Source: Methanoprimaticola sp047501175 (GTDB lineage Archaea; Thermoplasmatota; Thermoplasmata; Methanomassiliicoccales; Methanomethylophilaceae). Taken from it: a stretch of DNA of 64,000 nt. The position numbers and the translations under genes were made by a program. The stretch is taken from NCBI RefSeq assembly GCF_047501175.1, contig NZ_JBEQWH010000004.1, positions 62,001 to 126,000 of the forward strand. The letters are read 5' to 3'. This document shows positions 8,126 through 16,408 of this stretch, piece by piece (position 1 is the stretch's first letter; each line of letters starts with the position of its first letter). The notes under the pieces are model-generated. The model was not told the origin of the DNA. It worked only from the letters and a program-made list of their open reading frames with translations, and searched no databases.

Positions 8126-9073
8126 TCACTCGAAATCCTCGGGAATGCCCGCGGACCTTTCCCCGAGGTCGAAGCACCCTATGGCTGCGACGGCCCCGAT
8201 GACACCCTTCATCCCGGTGACGCTGATTATCTCCACACCGGTCTCCTCCGCGACCTTGACGGCATCGTCGGTCGTGTAGAGCACGGATTTGCAGGACCAT
8301 CCGTAGTCCCTGAGCTTCTGGGGGATCTCCAGTCCCTGGAACACGGTGAGCACCGCATCCTCGGAGTAGCTCTCCTTCCGGACGAAGTCCACGGCGTATT
8401 CGATGAGTGCCGGGATCTCCTCCTCGCGGACCGCGAACGAGACCGCAGTGGAGCAGCAGTTGGTGGTCTTGTTCGGGACCTTCGGGTTGAGCTGGATGAT
8501 CTTATGGTCGAGGAACTTCCCGATAGGGCACGTGGTCCCCAGCTTCAGGGACACGACCCAGGACGCTCCCGCCTCCTTGGTGTCTGTGTCGTCTATGCCG
8601 ATGATGACCCTGACCATCTTCGGCGTGATTATGTCCACATGGGTGCGGTGGGCGCCCCCCATCCTGAAATCGTCGGGATACTCGGTGCGGATGACATCGG
8701 GACACTGCGGTATGCATGCCCCGATCCCGACCGTGGCACCGGCGATGCCGTACCAGGTCGTGCGGACCTCGTCCCCCTCGACCTTCAATGCGCTGAGGCC
8801 CTGGCCCCCGACGTCCGCGGACACAGGACCGAAGCTGAGCTCCTTCTCCCCGATCCCGACGTCCATTATGATGCAGTCCGCCTCCTGACGGATGGTGTCG
8901 ATGACACCCCCGGTGCGACGCCTGTTGACTATGTCCCACTCACCGGGACCTTTGGACACGCATTTCTCGACGATCACCGCCCTTCCGGCCTTCTCGTCGA
9001 CCATCGTGTAGAACCCGCGACAGAACATGGGGCCGTAGCGCTCCCTGACCTGGTCGGGCCTGAGGACCTCCAT
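8126..9073 (-). CDS. Methanogenesis marker 11-like protein
   Basis: A 315-residue protein with a central IGIDDTDTKEAGASW motif near residue 165. That D-D-T-D motif is shared by the TiaS/DUF1743-type fold and, as I recall, by the methanogen-restricted marker 11 family. Several cysteines occur (CRGF, EKCV, CIPQCP, NCCSTA). The C-terminal half contains SVTGMKGVIGAVAAIGCFD. The biochemical role is unknown. The overlap with kptA (TGATG) and the short gap to uppS place it in the folD operon. The family name rests on pattern memory. A distant TiaS-like tRNA enzyme is the alternative. Confidence 0.68.
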   Translation of the reverse strand: MEVLRPDQVRERYGPMFCRGFYTMVDEKAGRAVIVEKCVSKGPGEWDIVNRRRTGGVIDTIRQEADCIIMDVGIGEKELSFGPVSADVGGQGLSALKVEGDEVRTTWYGIAGATVGIGACIPQCPDVIRTEYPDDFRMGGAHRTHVDIITPKMVRVIIGIDDTDTKEAGASWVVSLKLGTTCPIGKFLDHKIIQLNPKVPNKTTNCCSTAVSFAVREEEIPALIEYAVDFVRKESYSEDAVLTVFQGLEIPQKLRDYGWSCKSVLYTTDDAVKVAEETGVEIISVTGMKGVIGAVAAIGCFDLGERSAGIPEDFE

Positions 9074-9744
9074 CAGTCCGCCTCCTCTTCATCATCGGCA
9101 CCGGTGTCCCAGTCCTCGGGGTCCGCGATGGTTATCGCGTCCGAGGGGACGTGCCTGCAAAGGAACACGGTCTTCGCCGCCTTACCTATGTCCGAACCCA
9201 TCTCGACGCACATGCCGGTGTCGATGACGACCACCAGAGGGTCGTCCATCCTGACGGACCCGGCCCTGAGCGCGTCCCTGTACGTCAGGGACAGGTGCAC
9301 CATGTTGCGGTCCGTCGGCGATATGCCGTCGCACAGTATGTCCTCGGCCTCCTCCGGGGAGACCGGATAGAACAGCTCGGGAGGGACGTCGCTGTTGTCG
9401 AGACGCAGGTCCAGCGGGATGGTGTGCCCGTACGTGGCGCGGACCTTCCCGTTGGAGAACTGGTAGCGCCCCTTGGGGTCCGTCTCGGCCAGCGCCTCGA
9501 TGTGCCTCGGCCTCAGCCAGTTCATGTATGTGTGCCTCGCCCTGATCAGTGAGACGACCTCCTGGATCGGAACGAATCCCTGGTCGTCCATGTCGGGCTC
9601 GAACTTCCCGTGCCTGAGGATGGCGGCGAGCGTGCGTCCGATCCTCTCTATCTCCTTGTCGGACACTATGAACTTGCCCTCCTCCCCGCAGATCGGGCAG
9701 ATGTCAGCACGGAAGTATCCGTGGTCCTCGCATTCCCTTATCAT
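9073..9744 (-). CDS. kptA: RNA 2'-phosphotransferase, KptA/Tpt1 family
   Basis: NAD-dependent transfer of an RNA 2'-phosphate to give ADP-ribose 1'',2''-cyclic phosphate. The 223-residue protein has an N-terminal zinc-ribbon-like part (CEDHGYFRADICPICGEEGKF) as in archaeal homologues. It then shows the KptA core: LAAILRHGK near residue 40, RYQFSNGKVRATYGHT near residue 110, and the MVHLSLTYRDA segment. Catalytic Arg-His type residues of the family (R-H-G, R-A-T-Y-G-H) are present. The ATG at 9744 overlaps the folD stop by 4 bp (ATGA). The C-terminus is very acidic (WDTGADDEEEAD). Confidence 0.9.
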   Translation of the reverse strand: MIRECEDHGYFRADICPICGEEGKFIVSDKEIERIGRTLAAILRHGKFEPDMDDQGFVPIQEVVSLIRARHTYMNWLRPRHIEALAETDPKGRYQFSNGKVRATYGHTIPLDLRLDNSDVPPELFYPVSPEEAEDILCDGISPTDRNMVHLSLTYRDALRAGSVRMDDPLVVVIDTGMCVEMGSDIGKAAKTVFLCRHVPSDAITIADPEDWDTGADDEEEAD

Positions 9745-10631
9745 TGTGAATCCCCCGCAGACCTCTCGGCCGCGCGGACGGCGTTCGCCATCAGCATGCA
9801 TATCGTCATCGGCCCCACGCCTCCCGGGACGGGGGTTATGGCCGATGCCTTCTCCTTGACCGCGTCGAAGTCCACATCCCCGACGAGCCTGCTGCCCTTG
9901 GGATGCGTCGGGTCGTCCACCCTGTTGGTGCCGACATCGATCACGACGGCCCCGTCCTTGACCATGTCCGCAGTGATGAAGCGCGGCCTCCCCATGGCCA
10001 CCACGAGTATGTCCGCCTGCCTGGTGATCGAGGGCAGGTCCCTGGTCCTGGAGTGGACGACGGTGACTGTGGCGTCCGCACCCGGACCCTTCTGCATCAT
10101 CAGCGCGGCCATGGGCTTACCGACGATGTTGCTCCTTCCCACGACGACGACGTGCTTCCCGCTGGTCTCGACACCGGAACGGACGATCATCTGCTGGACG
10201 CCCGCGGGGGTGGCGGGCATGAAGTCCGGGTCCCCGGTCAGGAGCCTCCCCACATTGGCGGGATGGAAGCAGTCCACGTCCTTCTCCGGGGCTATCGCGT
10301 TGATCACCGCGGTCTCATCCATCTGTGGAGGCAACGGAAGCTGGACCAGGAACCCGTTGATCCTCGGGTCCGCGTTCAGCTCTGCGATCTTGGACATCAG
10401 CTGATCCTGCGTGGAATCGCCGGACATACGGATGATCTCCGAGTGCATTCCGAGCTGCTCGCACATCTCGCCCTTCTTGCGGACGTAGACCTGCGATGCG
10501 GGGTCGTCCCCCACGAGAATGACCGCGAGACCAGGTGTGATGCCCCTGGCCTTCAGAGAGTCTATCCTCTGACGAAGCTCAGAGTAGATTTCCTCGGAAA
10601 CGTCCTTGCCCAGTATCAGCTTGGCTGTCAT
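9741..10631 (-). CDS. folD: Methylene-THF dehydrogenase / methenyl-THF cyclohydrolase
   Basis: Bifunctional folate enzyme interconverting 5,10-methylene-THF and 10-formyl-THF in the cytosol. The 296 residues include the YVRKK active-site Lys (SQVYVRKKGEMC), VQLPLPPQMD, PEKDVDCFHPANVGRL, the NADP-binding VVVVGRSNIVGKPMAALM and the C-terminal TPVPGGVGPMTICMLM. It is first in a five-gene operon. A TATA-like TTTAATATT lies at 10668-10676 on this strand, and a GAGGGGG Shine-Dalgarno precedes the ATG at 10631. Its presence implies folate-based C1 chemistry, consistent with purH at 34352. Confidence 0.95.
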   Translation of the reverse strand: MTAKLILGKDVSEEIYSELRQRIDSLKARGITPGLAVILVGDDPASQVYVRKKGEMCEQLGMHSEIIRMSGDSTQDQLMSKIAELNADPRINGFLVQLPLPPQMDETAVINAIAPEKDVDCFHPANVGRLLTGDPDFMPATPAGVQQMIVRSGVETSGKHVVVVGRSNIVGKPMAALMMQKGPGADATVTVVHSRTRDLPSITRQADILVVAMGRPRFITADMVKDGAVVIDVGTNRVDDPTHPKGSRLVGDVDFDAVKEKASAITPVPGGVGPMTICMLMANAVRAAERSAGDSQ

Positions 10632-10817
10632 GATGCCCCCTCTATTGCAACGACCAACGCGCACGCAATATTAAACGTACGTGCCACACACGATACCGCG
10701 GAGCGAAACATACCGAGCATCTTGAATAAATACTGGCACGTATCAGTCCCTATGCGCGCGACGCATGGACTACGACCCGTTGGCCGTGTGACGTGACATT
10801 GCAGCCATAGGAGACAG
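10632..10817. promoter_or_regulatory. Divergent promoters folD / MFS transporter
   Basis: Intergenic 186 bp. A TATA-like AATATTAAAC at 10667-10676 is suitably placed for folD (-). GAATAAATACTGG near 10723-10735 is a candidate for the + strand transporter. The transporter start is preceded by a TAGGAGA Shine-Dalgarno. Nothing else is recognised here. Confidence 0.4.
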
Positions 10818-12083
10818 ATGATGAGGAGCATCAGCCTGACGAAGACCGAAAAATCCTGGATCATGTACGACATAGGGAACTCGGCATTCATCCTGATGCT
10901 GTCCACCATCATACCCATCTACTTCAATTCCCTGGCAGGGGAGGACCTCTCGTCCGTGGACTATCTGGCATATTGGGGATATGCCGCATCCATCGCGACC
11001 GTCGCATGTGCGGTGCTGGGGCCGATCCTGGGGACCTACTCCGACAGGAAGGGCATGAAGATCAAGATGTTCGTCGGTGTCCTGGGAGTCGGCATCATCG
11101 GATGCGCCGCACTGGGATTCGTGAACGCGTGGGTGTCGTTCCTAGCCGTGCTGATCGTAACCAGGCTGGCCTATTCCCTGAGCCTCATCTTCTACGATTC
11201 GATGATCGTCGACGTGACCAAGGCGGAGAGGGCGGACAATATCTCATCGGCGGGATACGCCTGGGGATACATCGGCAGCTGCATCCCCTTCGTCGTGTGC
11301 CTGGTCCTGATACTGTGGTGCGACTCCTTCGGGCTGACGATGGGGGAAGCGACCACGATCTCCATGATCATCATCGCGGCATGGTGGCTGATGGCGAGCA
11401 TACCTCTGATCAGGGTCTACAAGCAGTCGCACTACATCTCCAAGGAGGAGTCCGAGGGAGCCCTCCGCGTACTGGCCAAGACCATAGGCAACGCCAGGTC
11501 AGAGAGGAAGGCGTTCCTCTTCCTCATCGCGTTCTTCTTCTTCATCGATGGGGTGTACACCATCATCGAGATGGCAACCGCCTACGGAGAGGCCATAGGC
11601 CTGGATTCCACGATGCTGCTGATCGCCCTCCTCATCACCCAGATCGTGGCATTCCCGTGCACGATAGCGTTCGGGAGGTTCTCGTCCAGATTCGACGCCT
11701 CGCACCTCATATGCGCATGCATCATCGCATACATCGGGATCACGCTCTATGCGGTGTTCCTGGACAACATAACGGAGTTCTTCATCCTGGCGTGCCTGGT
11801 CGGGATGTTCCAGGGAGGGATACAGGCCCTGTCGAGGTCATACTTCGCGAAGATCATCCCGCCGGACAGGTCTGGGGAATTCTTCGGGCTCATGGACATA
11901 TTCGGGAAGGGAGCGTCCTTCATGGGGACCATGATGGTCTCATTCGTGAGTCAGGCGACCGGGCACATGTCCCTGGGCATAATGTCGATCGTCGTGCTGT
12001 TCGTGGTCGGGCTCGTACTGTTCATCAAGGCGGCCTCCATCCCGTCCAACGAAGAAAGGGATCCTGTGACAGACGCGTCATGA
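10818..12083 (+). CDS. MFS transporter, UMF1/Atg22-like
   Basis: A 421-residue integral membrane protein with about twelve hydrophobic segments. The N-terminal YDIGNSAFILMLSTIIPIYFN and the later GGIQALSRSYFAKIIPPDRSGEFFGLMDIFGKGASF are typical of the UMF1 branch of the major facilitator superfamily, which includes Atg22-like permeases. In other organisms these are linked to amino-acid efflux, but the substrate here is unknown. Adjacent ATG codons at 10818 and 10821 are both possible starts after a TAGGAGA Shine-Dalgarno. A phospholipase-like gene follows 28 bp downstream on the same strand. Confidence 0.85.
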   Translation: MMRSISLTKTEKSWIMYDIGNSAFILMLSTIIPIYFNSLAGEDLSSVDYLAYWGYAASIATVACAVLGPILGTYSDRKGMKIKMFVGVLGVGIIGCAALGFVNAWVSFLAVLIVTRLAYSLSLIFYDSMIVDVTKAERADNISSAGYAWGYIGSCIPFVVCLVLILWCDSFGLTMGEATTISMIIIAAWWLMASIPLIRVYKQSHYISKEESEGALRVLAKTIGNARSERKAFLFLIAFFFFIDGVYTIIEMATAYGEAIGLDSTMLLIALLITQIVAFPCTIAFGRFSSRFDASHLICACIIAYIGITLYAVFLDNITEFFILACLVGMFQGGIQALSRSYFAKIIPPDRSGEFFGLMDIFGKGASFMGTMMVSFVSQATGHMSLGIMSIVVLFVVGLVLFIKAASIPSNEERDPVTDAS

Positions 12084-12111
12084 GGGTCGCAACGGTCCTG
12101 AAGGTGAGTAG

Positions 12112-12909
12112 ATGCCATCCACATACGCACATCTAAGATTCGGAAACGATGTCTACGAAAGGCTCGAAGGCAGAGCGAAGGGGATCTGCGACAGGTTCAG
12201 AGGTCTCTACTCGATAGGGCTCCACGGACCCGACATCCTGTTCTATTACGATGCCTTGCACAGGAATCCCGTCAACCAGGCAGGATTGGATATCCATGGC
12301 AGGCCAGGGAGGGACTTCTTCGGCCCCGTCAAGGAGCTGCTGAAGGAGGACACGGAGCGTGCGACCGCGTACATGTACGGGTTCGCGTGCCATTTCGCCC
12401 TCGACAGCGAGGCACACCCGTACATAGAGGAGTACATCCACAGCAAAGGCGTCGCACACACCGCCATAGAGGGGGATTTCGACCGCGAACTCCTGCAGAG
12501 GGATGGGAAGAGTCCCAGAAGGACGTACCTTGCAGGCCATATCGAGGCCGATGACGGGGACATCGGGATCATGTCCCGTTTCTTCCCGGGGATAACCGCG
12601 GAGCAGATCAGGAGATCGCTGGAGGAGATGAGGGCCTACAACAGGCTTCTCGTCGCGCCCGGGCCGATCAAGAGGATGGCCATAACCCGCATCCTGAAGA
12701 GGACCGGGAACTACGAGAGCATGATAGGGCTCGTACTCAAAAACTCCCCGGACCGCAGGTGCCTCGAGAGCAACAGGGAGCTCATGCGCATCTATTCGGA
12801 CTCGGTGGAACTCGCGGTGAGGCTCATCGGAGACCTGGAGATGTATGTGGACGGGACCCTCCGCGAACTTCCGTCCAGGTTCGACAGGACGTTCTCCGTC
12901 GTCCGATGA
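12112..12909 (+). CDS. Zinc-dependent phospholipase C-like protein
   Basis: The 265-residue protein resembles the bacterial/archaeal Zn-dependent PLC-like family: an early YAHLRFGNDV, then LHGPDILFYYDAL (His and Asp) and FACHFALDSEAHPYIEEYIH (clustered metal ligands). A further HTAIEGDFDREL follows. There is no signal peptide, so it is probably cytosolic. Substrate is unknown and many relatives are annotated only by domain. Its 3' end overlaps the convergent deacetylase gene by 86 bp, so the last ~28 codons of each gene are coded on both strands. Confidence 0.75.
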   Translation: MPSTYAHLRFGNDVYERLEGRAKGICDRFRGLYSIGLHGPDILFYYDALHRNPVNQAGLDIHGRPGRDFFGPVKELLKEDTERATAYMYGFACHFALDSEAHPYIEEYIHSKGVAHTAIEGDFDRELLQRDGKSPRRTYLAGHIEADDGDIGIMSRFFPGITAEQIRRSLEEMRAYNRLLVAPGPIKRMAITRILKRTGNYESMIGLVLKNSPDRRCLESNRELMRIYSDSVELAVRLIGDLEMYVDGTLRELPSRFDRTFSVVR

Positions 12910-13660
12910 CGCAAGGCTCGTACCCCAGGTCCAGTATCCCCTGGATGATGTCCAGGGTGTCACGGGCGTTCTCCCTGATCCTGTCCTCGGACATCATGCC
13001 CTGGGCCCGGGACTCCACGAAGTGCCAGGAATGGTCCGCGAGGACCAGGGGGCCGTCCATGCCTGCGGCCATGTCCATGTAATCGGCCGGGTCGCGCTTG
13101 CCCTCGTGCATCGGCCAGAGATATGCCGCGATGGTCCTTCCACCTGGATCCCTCGCCTTTGGGACGGGGTACTCCCTGATGGTCCCGATTGAATACTCCG
13201 CCGTGGGACCGCCCACATCCGTGTAGAACGAGGAATCCGCACGTATCCCGACCCTCTCGAACGCCGCGAGGACCCTGCGGTCCGCGGACATGTACGGGGC
13301 GCGGGAACATGTGGGGCCGCCCACATTGTCGGACACGGCCTCGAACGAGGCCCTGACGACATCGTCGAGACATCCGTCCGCGAGTTGGGTCAGGTCCTCG
13401 TGGTCATACCCGTGGATTCCTATGCGATGGCCTTCTGCACGGGCGCAGTCCAGGACCTCTGCGGTCCTCCCCTCGAAGAACAGCGTCCCGCGGATGCCCG
13501 CCTCGTCCAGTATGTCCAGGACTATGCCGAGCCCCCTGTCCGAGGAGGAGAAGCGCGGGGCGGTCCCGGCCCCCCTGTCGAGGGAGCCGGCCGCGGACCC
13601 GCCGGGGACCTGGACGTTGACGTCCCGGTCCACGTCCACCGTGAAGTAGAACCTTCTCAT
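12824..13660 (-). CDS. Polysaccharide deacetylase (NodB-like) family protein
   Basis: A 278-residue protein with the NodB fold pattern: FTVDVDRD at residues ~6-13 (metal Asp), RGTLFFEG, the HxxxH-type motif IGIHGYDHEDLTQL near residue 85, and SRAPYMSADRRVLAAF. It probably acts on an N-acyl sugar or a small amide, but the substrate is not predictable. The ATG at 13660 overlaps the AMP phosphorylase stop by 4 bp, so it ends the RuBisCO operon. The C-terminal ~28 residues after YEPCVIG overlap the convergent phospholipase gene and look non-conserved. Confidence 0.75.
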   Translation of the reverse strand: MRRFYFTVDVDRDVNVQVPGGSAAGSLDRGAGTAPRFSSSDRGLGIVLDILDEAGIRGTLFFEGRTAEVLDCARAEGHRIGIHGYDHEDLTQLADGCLDDVVRASFEAVSDNVGGPTCSRAPYMSADRRVLAAFERVGIRADSSFYTDVGGPTAEYSIGTIREYPVPKARDPGGRTIAAYLWPMHEGKRDPADYMDMAAGMDGPLVLADHSWHFVESRAQGMMSEDRIRENARDTLDIIQGILDLGYEPCVIGRRRTSCRTWTEVRGGSRPHTSPGLR

Positions 13661-15171
13661 TTCCGCACGTTCACGGCGGAGACCCTCTTGATCAGCATGC
13701 CCTCGATGTCCACGGGAGGATACTTTATGGCCGTCTCCCTGGCGCGTCTGAGCTTCGCCTCGTTGTCGGCATAGATGGTGAACAGGACCTCTCCCGCCTC
13801 GACCCTCTGGCCCTTCTTCTTGTTGATCATGAGTCCGGCGCCCTTGTCGTTGGGCGCCCCGGACGCCTTGGCGATGGCGACGATGTCCTTGTTGTGGATC
13901 GTGTGGACGTATCCGGACTTGGATGCGACGATGTCCTCGCTGAACTTCCCGGGCACGAGGTCCGTGGACTTCAGGTCGGGCCTTCCGCCCTGGGCGACCA
14001 CGATCTCCATGAACTTCCTGTACGCGGCCCCGGACTCCAGGATCTCCTTGGCCTTGGCGGTGCCTCCGGGGATGCCGGCCATGTCGAGGATGATCCCCGC
14101 GCAGTCGCAGGCCTTCTCGATGACGCTGGACGGGTGCTTGGAGCCTTCCAGGATGGATATGCACTCCCTCGCCTCCAGGATCGGTCCCACGGCCGACCCG
14201 ACAGGCTGGTCCGCATACGTGATCGCACATTCGATGTGCATGTCCAGCCTCTCGCCCAGGTCCATGAGGTCACGGGCGTACGACCTGGCGACCTCTATCG
14301 TCGGGACCTTGGTCCCGGTCCCCGTCGGGATGTCGACCAGCAGGTAGTTCGCACCGATCGCGACCTTCTTGCTCATTATGGACGCGAGCATCTGGGCCCT
14401 CGGGTTTATCCCCAGGGGGTGCTCGATCTTGATCACCAGGTCGTCCACCGGGGCGATGTTCATCCCTCCGCCCCATGCGAACAGCCCTCCCGTCTCCTCC
14501 GAGATGCGCTTGACGGAGTCCGCGTCGATCTCCACGTCGCAGAACGTCTCCACGAAGTCCGACGTCCCGCACGCGCTGCTGATGGCACGGGAGGACATCT
14601 TGGGGATCATGACCCCCGCCGCCGCGACTATGGAGACGACGATCGGCGTGATCTTGTTGCCCGGTACGCCCCCGAAGCTGTGGAAATCGAACACGGGCTG
14701 CCTGTCGAACTTGATTATGTCCCCTGTGTGGGCCATCGCCTTCGTGAAATCGGCGATCTCGTCGATGTCCATCCCGTTTATGTACAGAGCGGTCAGCCAT
14801 GCGGATATCTCGATCTTGGACAGCTTGTTGTCCAATATATCGACGACCACGGACTCGATCTCCTCGCGGGCCAGCCTCTCGCCGTCCATCTTCCTCCTTA
14901 TGGAGCGGACGGAGTCGGGCTTGTTGGAGTAGATCACATCGACCTCCTCGCCCTCCCTGGCACCGGCACGCTCCAGCACGGGCGCGGGCATCAGGATTAT
15001 TCCCTTGTCCACGAGGGTGTCCGACTGCGTGACCAGGGCCACGGTGCTCTTCATCCCCGAGATGGAGACGCGGTCGTTCTCCTTCACGCCGATGGCGGCG
15101 CAGTCGTCCTCGTGCATGAGGACGACGAACTCCGAGGCGTCGAGGTCGTAGTACTTGACAGTCAGCTTCAT
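13657..15171 (-). CDS. deoA: AMP phosphorylase
   Basis: Phosphorolysis of AMP (and other NMPs) to base and ribose-1,5-bisphosphate, first step of the archaeal AMP-to-RuBisCO route. The 504 residues have an N-terminal ~85-residue domain typical of the archaeal enzyme, then the thymidine-phosphorylase fold with FHSFGGVPGNKITPIVVSIVAAAG and MSSRAISSACGTSDFVETF. The C-terminal domain contains GYVHTIHNKDIV. The length matches archaeal AMP phosphorylases (~500) and not bacterial DeoA (~440). The ATG at 15171 overlaps the rbcL stop (ATGA). A GTG at 15183 is also in frame. Confidence 0.94.
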   Translation of the reverse strand: MKLTVKYYDLDASEFVVLMHEDDCAAIGVKENDRVSISGMKSTVALVTQSDTLVDKGIILMPAPVLERAGAREGEEVDVIYSNKPDSVRSIRRKMDGERLAREEIESVVVDILDNKLSKIEISAWLTALYINGMDIDEIADFTKAMAHTGDIIKFDRQPVFDFHSFGGVPGNKITPIVVSIVAAAGVMIPKMSSRAISSACGTSDFVETFCDVEIDADSVKRISEETGGLFAWGGGMNIAPVDDLVIKIEHPLGINPRAQMLASIMSKKVAIGANYLLVDIPTGTGTKVPTIEVARSYARDLMDLGERLDMHIECAITYADQPVGSAVGPILEARECISILEGSKHPSSVIEKACDCAGIILDMAGIPGGTAKAKEILESGAAYRKFMEIVVAQGGRPDLKSTDLVPGKFSEDIVASKSGYVHTIHNKDIVAIAKASGAPNDKGAGLMINKKKGQRVEAGEVLFTIYADNEAKLRRARETAIKYPPVDIEGMLIKRVSAVNVRK

Positions 15172-16403
15172 CTGGATCCCCACCTCTCGAGAGCGGCCGC
15201 GAGTTCCGCATGCGTCTTGGCGTACTCCTCCGCAGGGATGCCCTTGTATGCGGCCTCGACCGCCTGGCTCATGGCCATTCCACCAGCGCGTATCCCGCCT
15301 GGATGTCCGGCGACGCCCCCTCCCGCCTGGATCTGCACGTCCATTCCCGAGCGGGCGATGATGTCGCCGACGATCCCGGGATAGACCCCTCCGGAACAGA
15401 CCGGCATGACCCTCTTGTAGGGGAGCTCGTCCCCGAGGCAGGCCGCGAGGTTCTTGTCGTCATGGGCGTCAGCGGCCATCTTGCCCACGCCCAGGGTCCC
15501 GATGTGCAGCGCGTCCCCTCCGACCATGCGGACGAGCTTGGTCAGCGGGAGCATGTTGATCCCGTGGAACGGGTCCTTCGTGAATGCGCCGTGCATGGTC
15601 CTGTGGACGTGTATGGGGACCTTGATCGAAGGGTCCTCCGCCAGCGCCTGGAGGCATCCGAACCCGCACGTGATCACGTCAATCATGATCTCCCTGGCAC
15701 CCCATCCCTGCACCTTCTCCGCCAGTTCGACGATCCTGTCCGCCCTGGTGCTGACGTTGATGGCGTGCATCATGTAATGGCCCTCCTCCTCGAGACGGTC
15801 CAGCGCCTCTGAGACGCGGATGGTCCTGTCCTCGATGGGACAGAACCTCTGGTCCACCAGGGTCTCGTCGTCCTTCGAGTTGGTAAGCCCTCCGGCCCCG
15901 GCCTCGTAGACGTACTCCGCGGTCTTCTCCGGGGACAGCCCGATCTTGGGCTTCACGATGGTCCCGACCAGAGGCTCCTCCGGCCTGTGGAGCGCCTTGC
16001 GGATCCCGTCGGCCCCGAACTTGGGACCCTTGAACTGCTCGAGGATGCTCTTGGGGAACGTCACGTCCTCCAGCCTGACCGCCTTGAGCGCGCCCAGTCC
16101 GAAGAGGTTGCCCGCGATCACACTGAGTATCTGGGGGACGGAGCCCGTCTCGATGCTGAAGTCGGCCGCGGGGAACTCGCATGTCACCATGTCCCCCTCG
16201 ATGGACGTTATCCTTGCTCCGAGGTCGTCGAATATGGAGTGGTCAAGCGTCGAGATGCCCGTCCATGTCCCGGTGGACTGCTCCGCCGCGATCGCCTCGG
16301 CGGCCTTCTCCATCGGGAGGTCCGTGGTGACCCGGTATTTGCACACGACGTTCCTGTCGGGGTCCTCAGGCTCCCCGAGATGCAGATAAGAATAGTTCTC
16401 CAT
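15168..16403 (-). CDS. rbcL: Type III RuBisCO large subunit
   Basis: Carboxylates ribulose-1,5-bisphosphate to two 3-phosphoglycerates. Of 411 residues, the catalytic set is visible: Lys151 in TIVKPKIGL, the carbamylated Lys177 with Asp179 and Glu180 in SKDDE, HVHRTMHGAF, loop-6 Lys308 in GTLGVGKM, SGG near 337 and GGG near 361. The segment just before KDDE reads GGLTNS instead of the common GGLDFT-type sequence, but metal ligands are intact. No small subunit gene is present. The ATG at 16403 follows the R15P isomerase stop by 5 bp. An in-frame GTG at 16412 overlaps that stop (GTGA). Confidence 0.94.
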   Translation of the reverse strand: MENYSYLHLGEPEDPDRNVVCKYRVTTDLPMEKAAEAIAAEQSTGTWTGISTLDHSIFDDLGARITSIEGDMVTCEFPAADFSIETGSVPQILSVIAGNLFGLGALKAVRLEDVTFPKSILEQFKGPKFGADGIRKALHRPEEPLVGTIVKPKIGLSPEKTAEYVYEAGAGGLTNSKDDETLVDQRFCPIEDRTIRVSEALDRLEEEGHYMMHAINVSTRADRIVELAEKVQGWGAREIMIDVITCGFGCLQALAEDPSIKVPIHVHRTMHGAFTKDPFHGINMLPLTKLVRMVGGDALHIGTLGVGKMAADAHDDKNLAACLGDELPYKRVMPVCSGGVYPGIVGDIIARSGMDVQIQAGGGVAGHPGGIRAGGMAMSQAVEAAYKGIPAEEYAKTHAELAAALERWGSR

Positions 16404-16408
16404 TTGAT

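Noticed and set aside
15168..16403. RuBisCO-like protein (type IV) because of the GGLTNSKDDE sequence
   Set aside because: Lys151, Lys177, Asp179, Glu180, loop-6 Lys308 and the SGG/GGG phosphate loops are all present, and the operon supplies its substrate.
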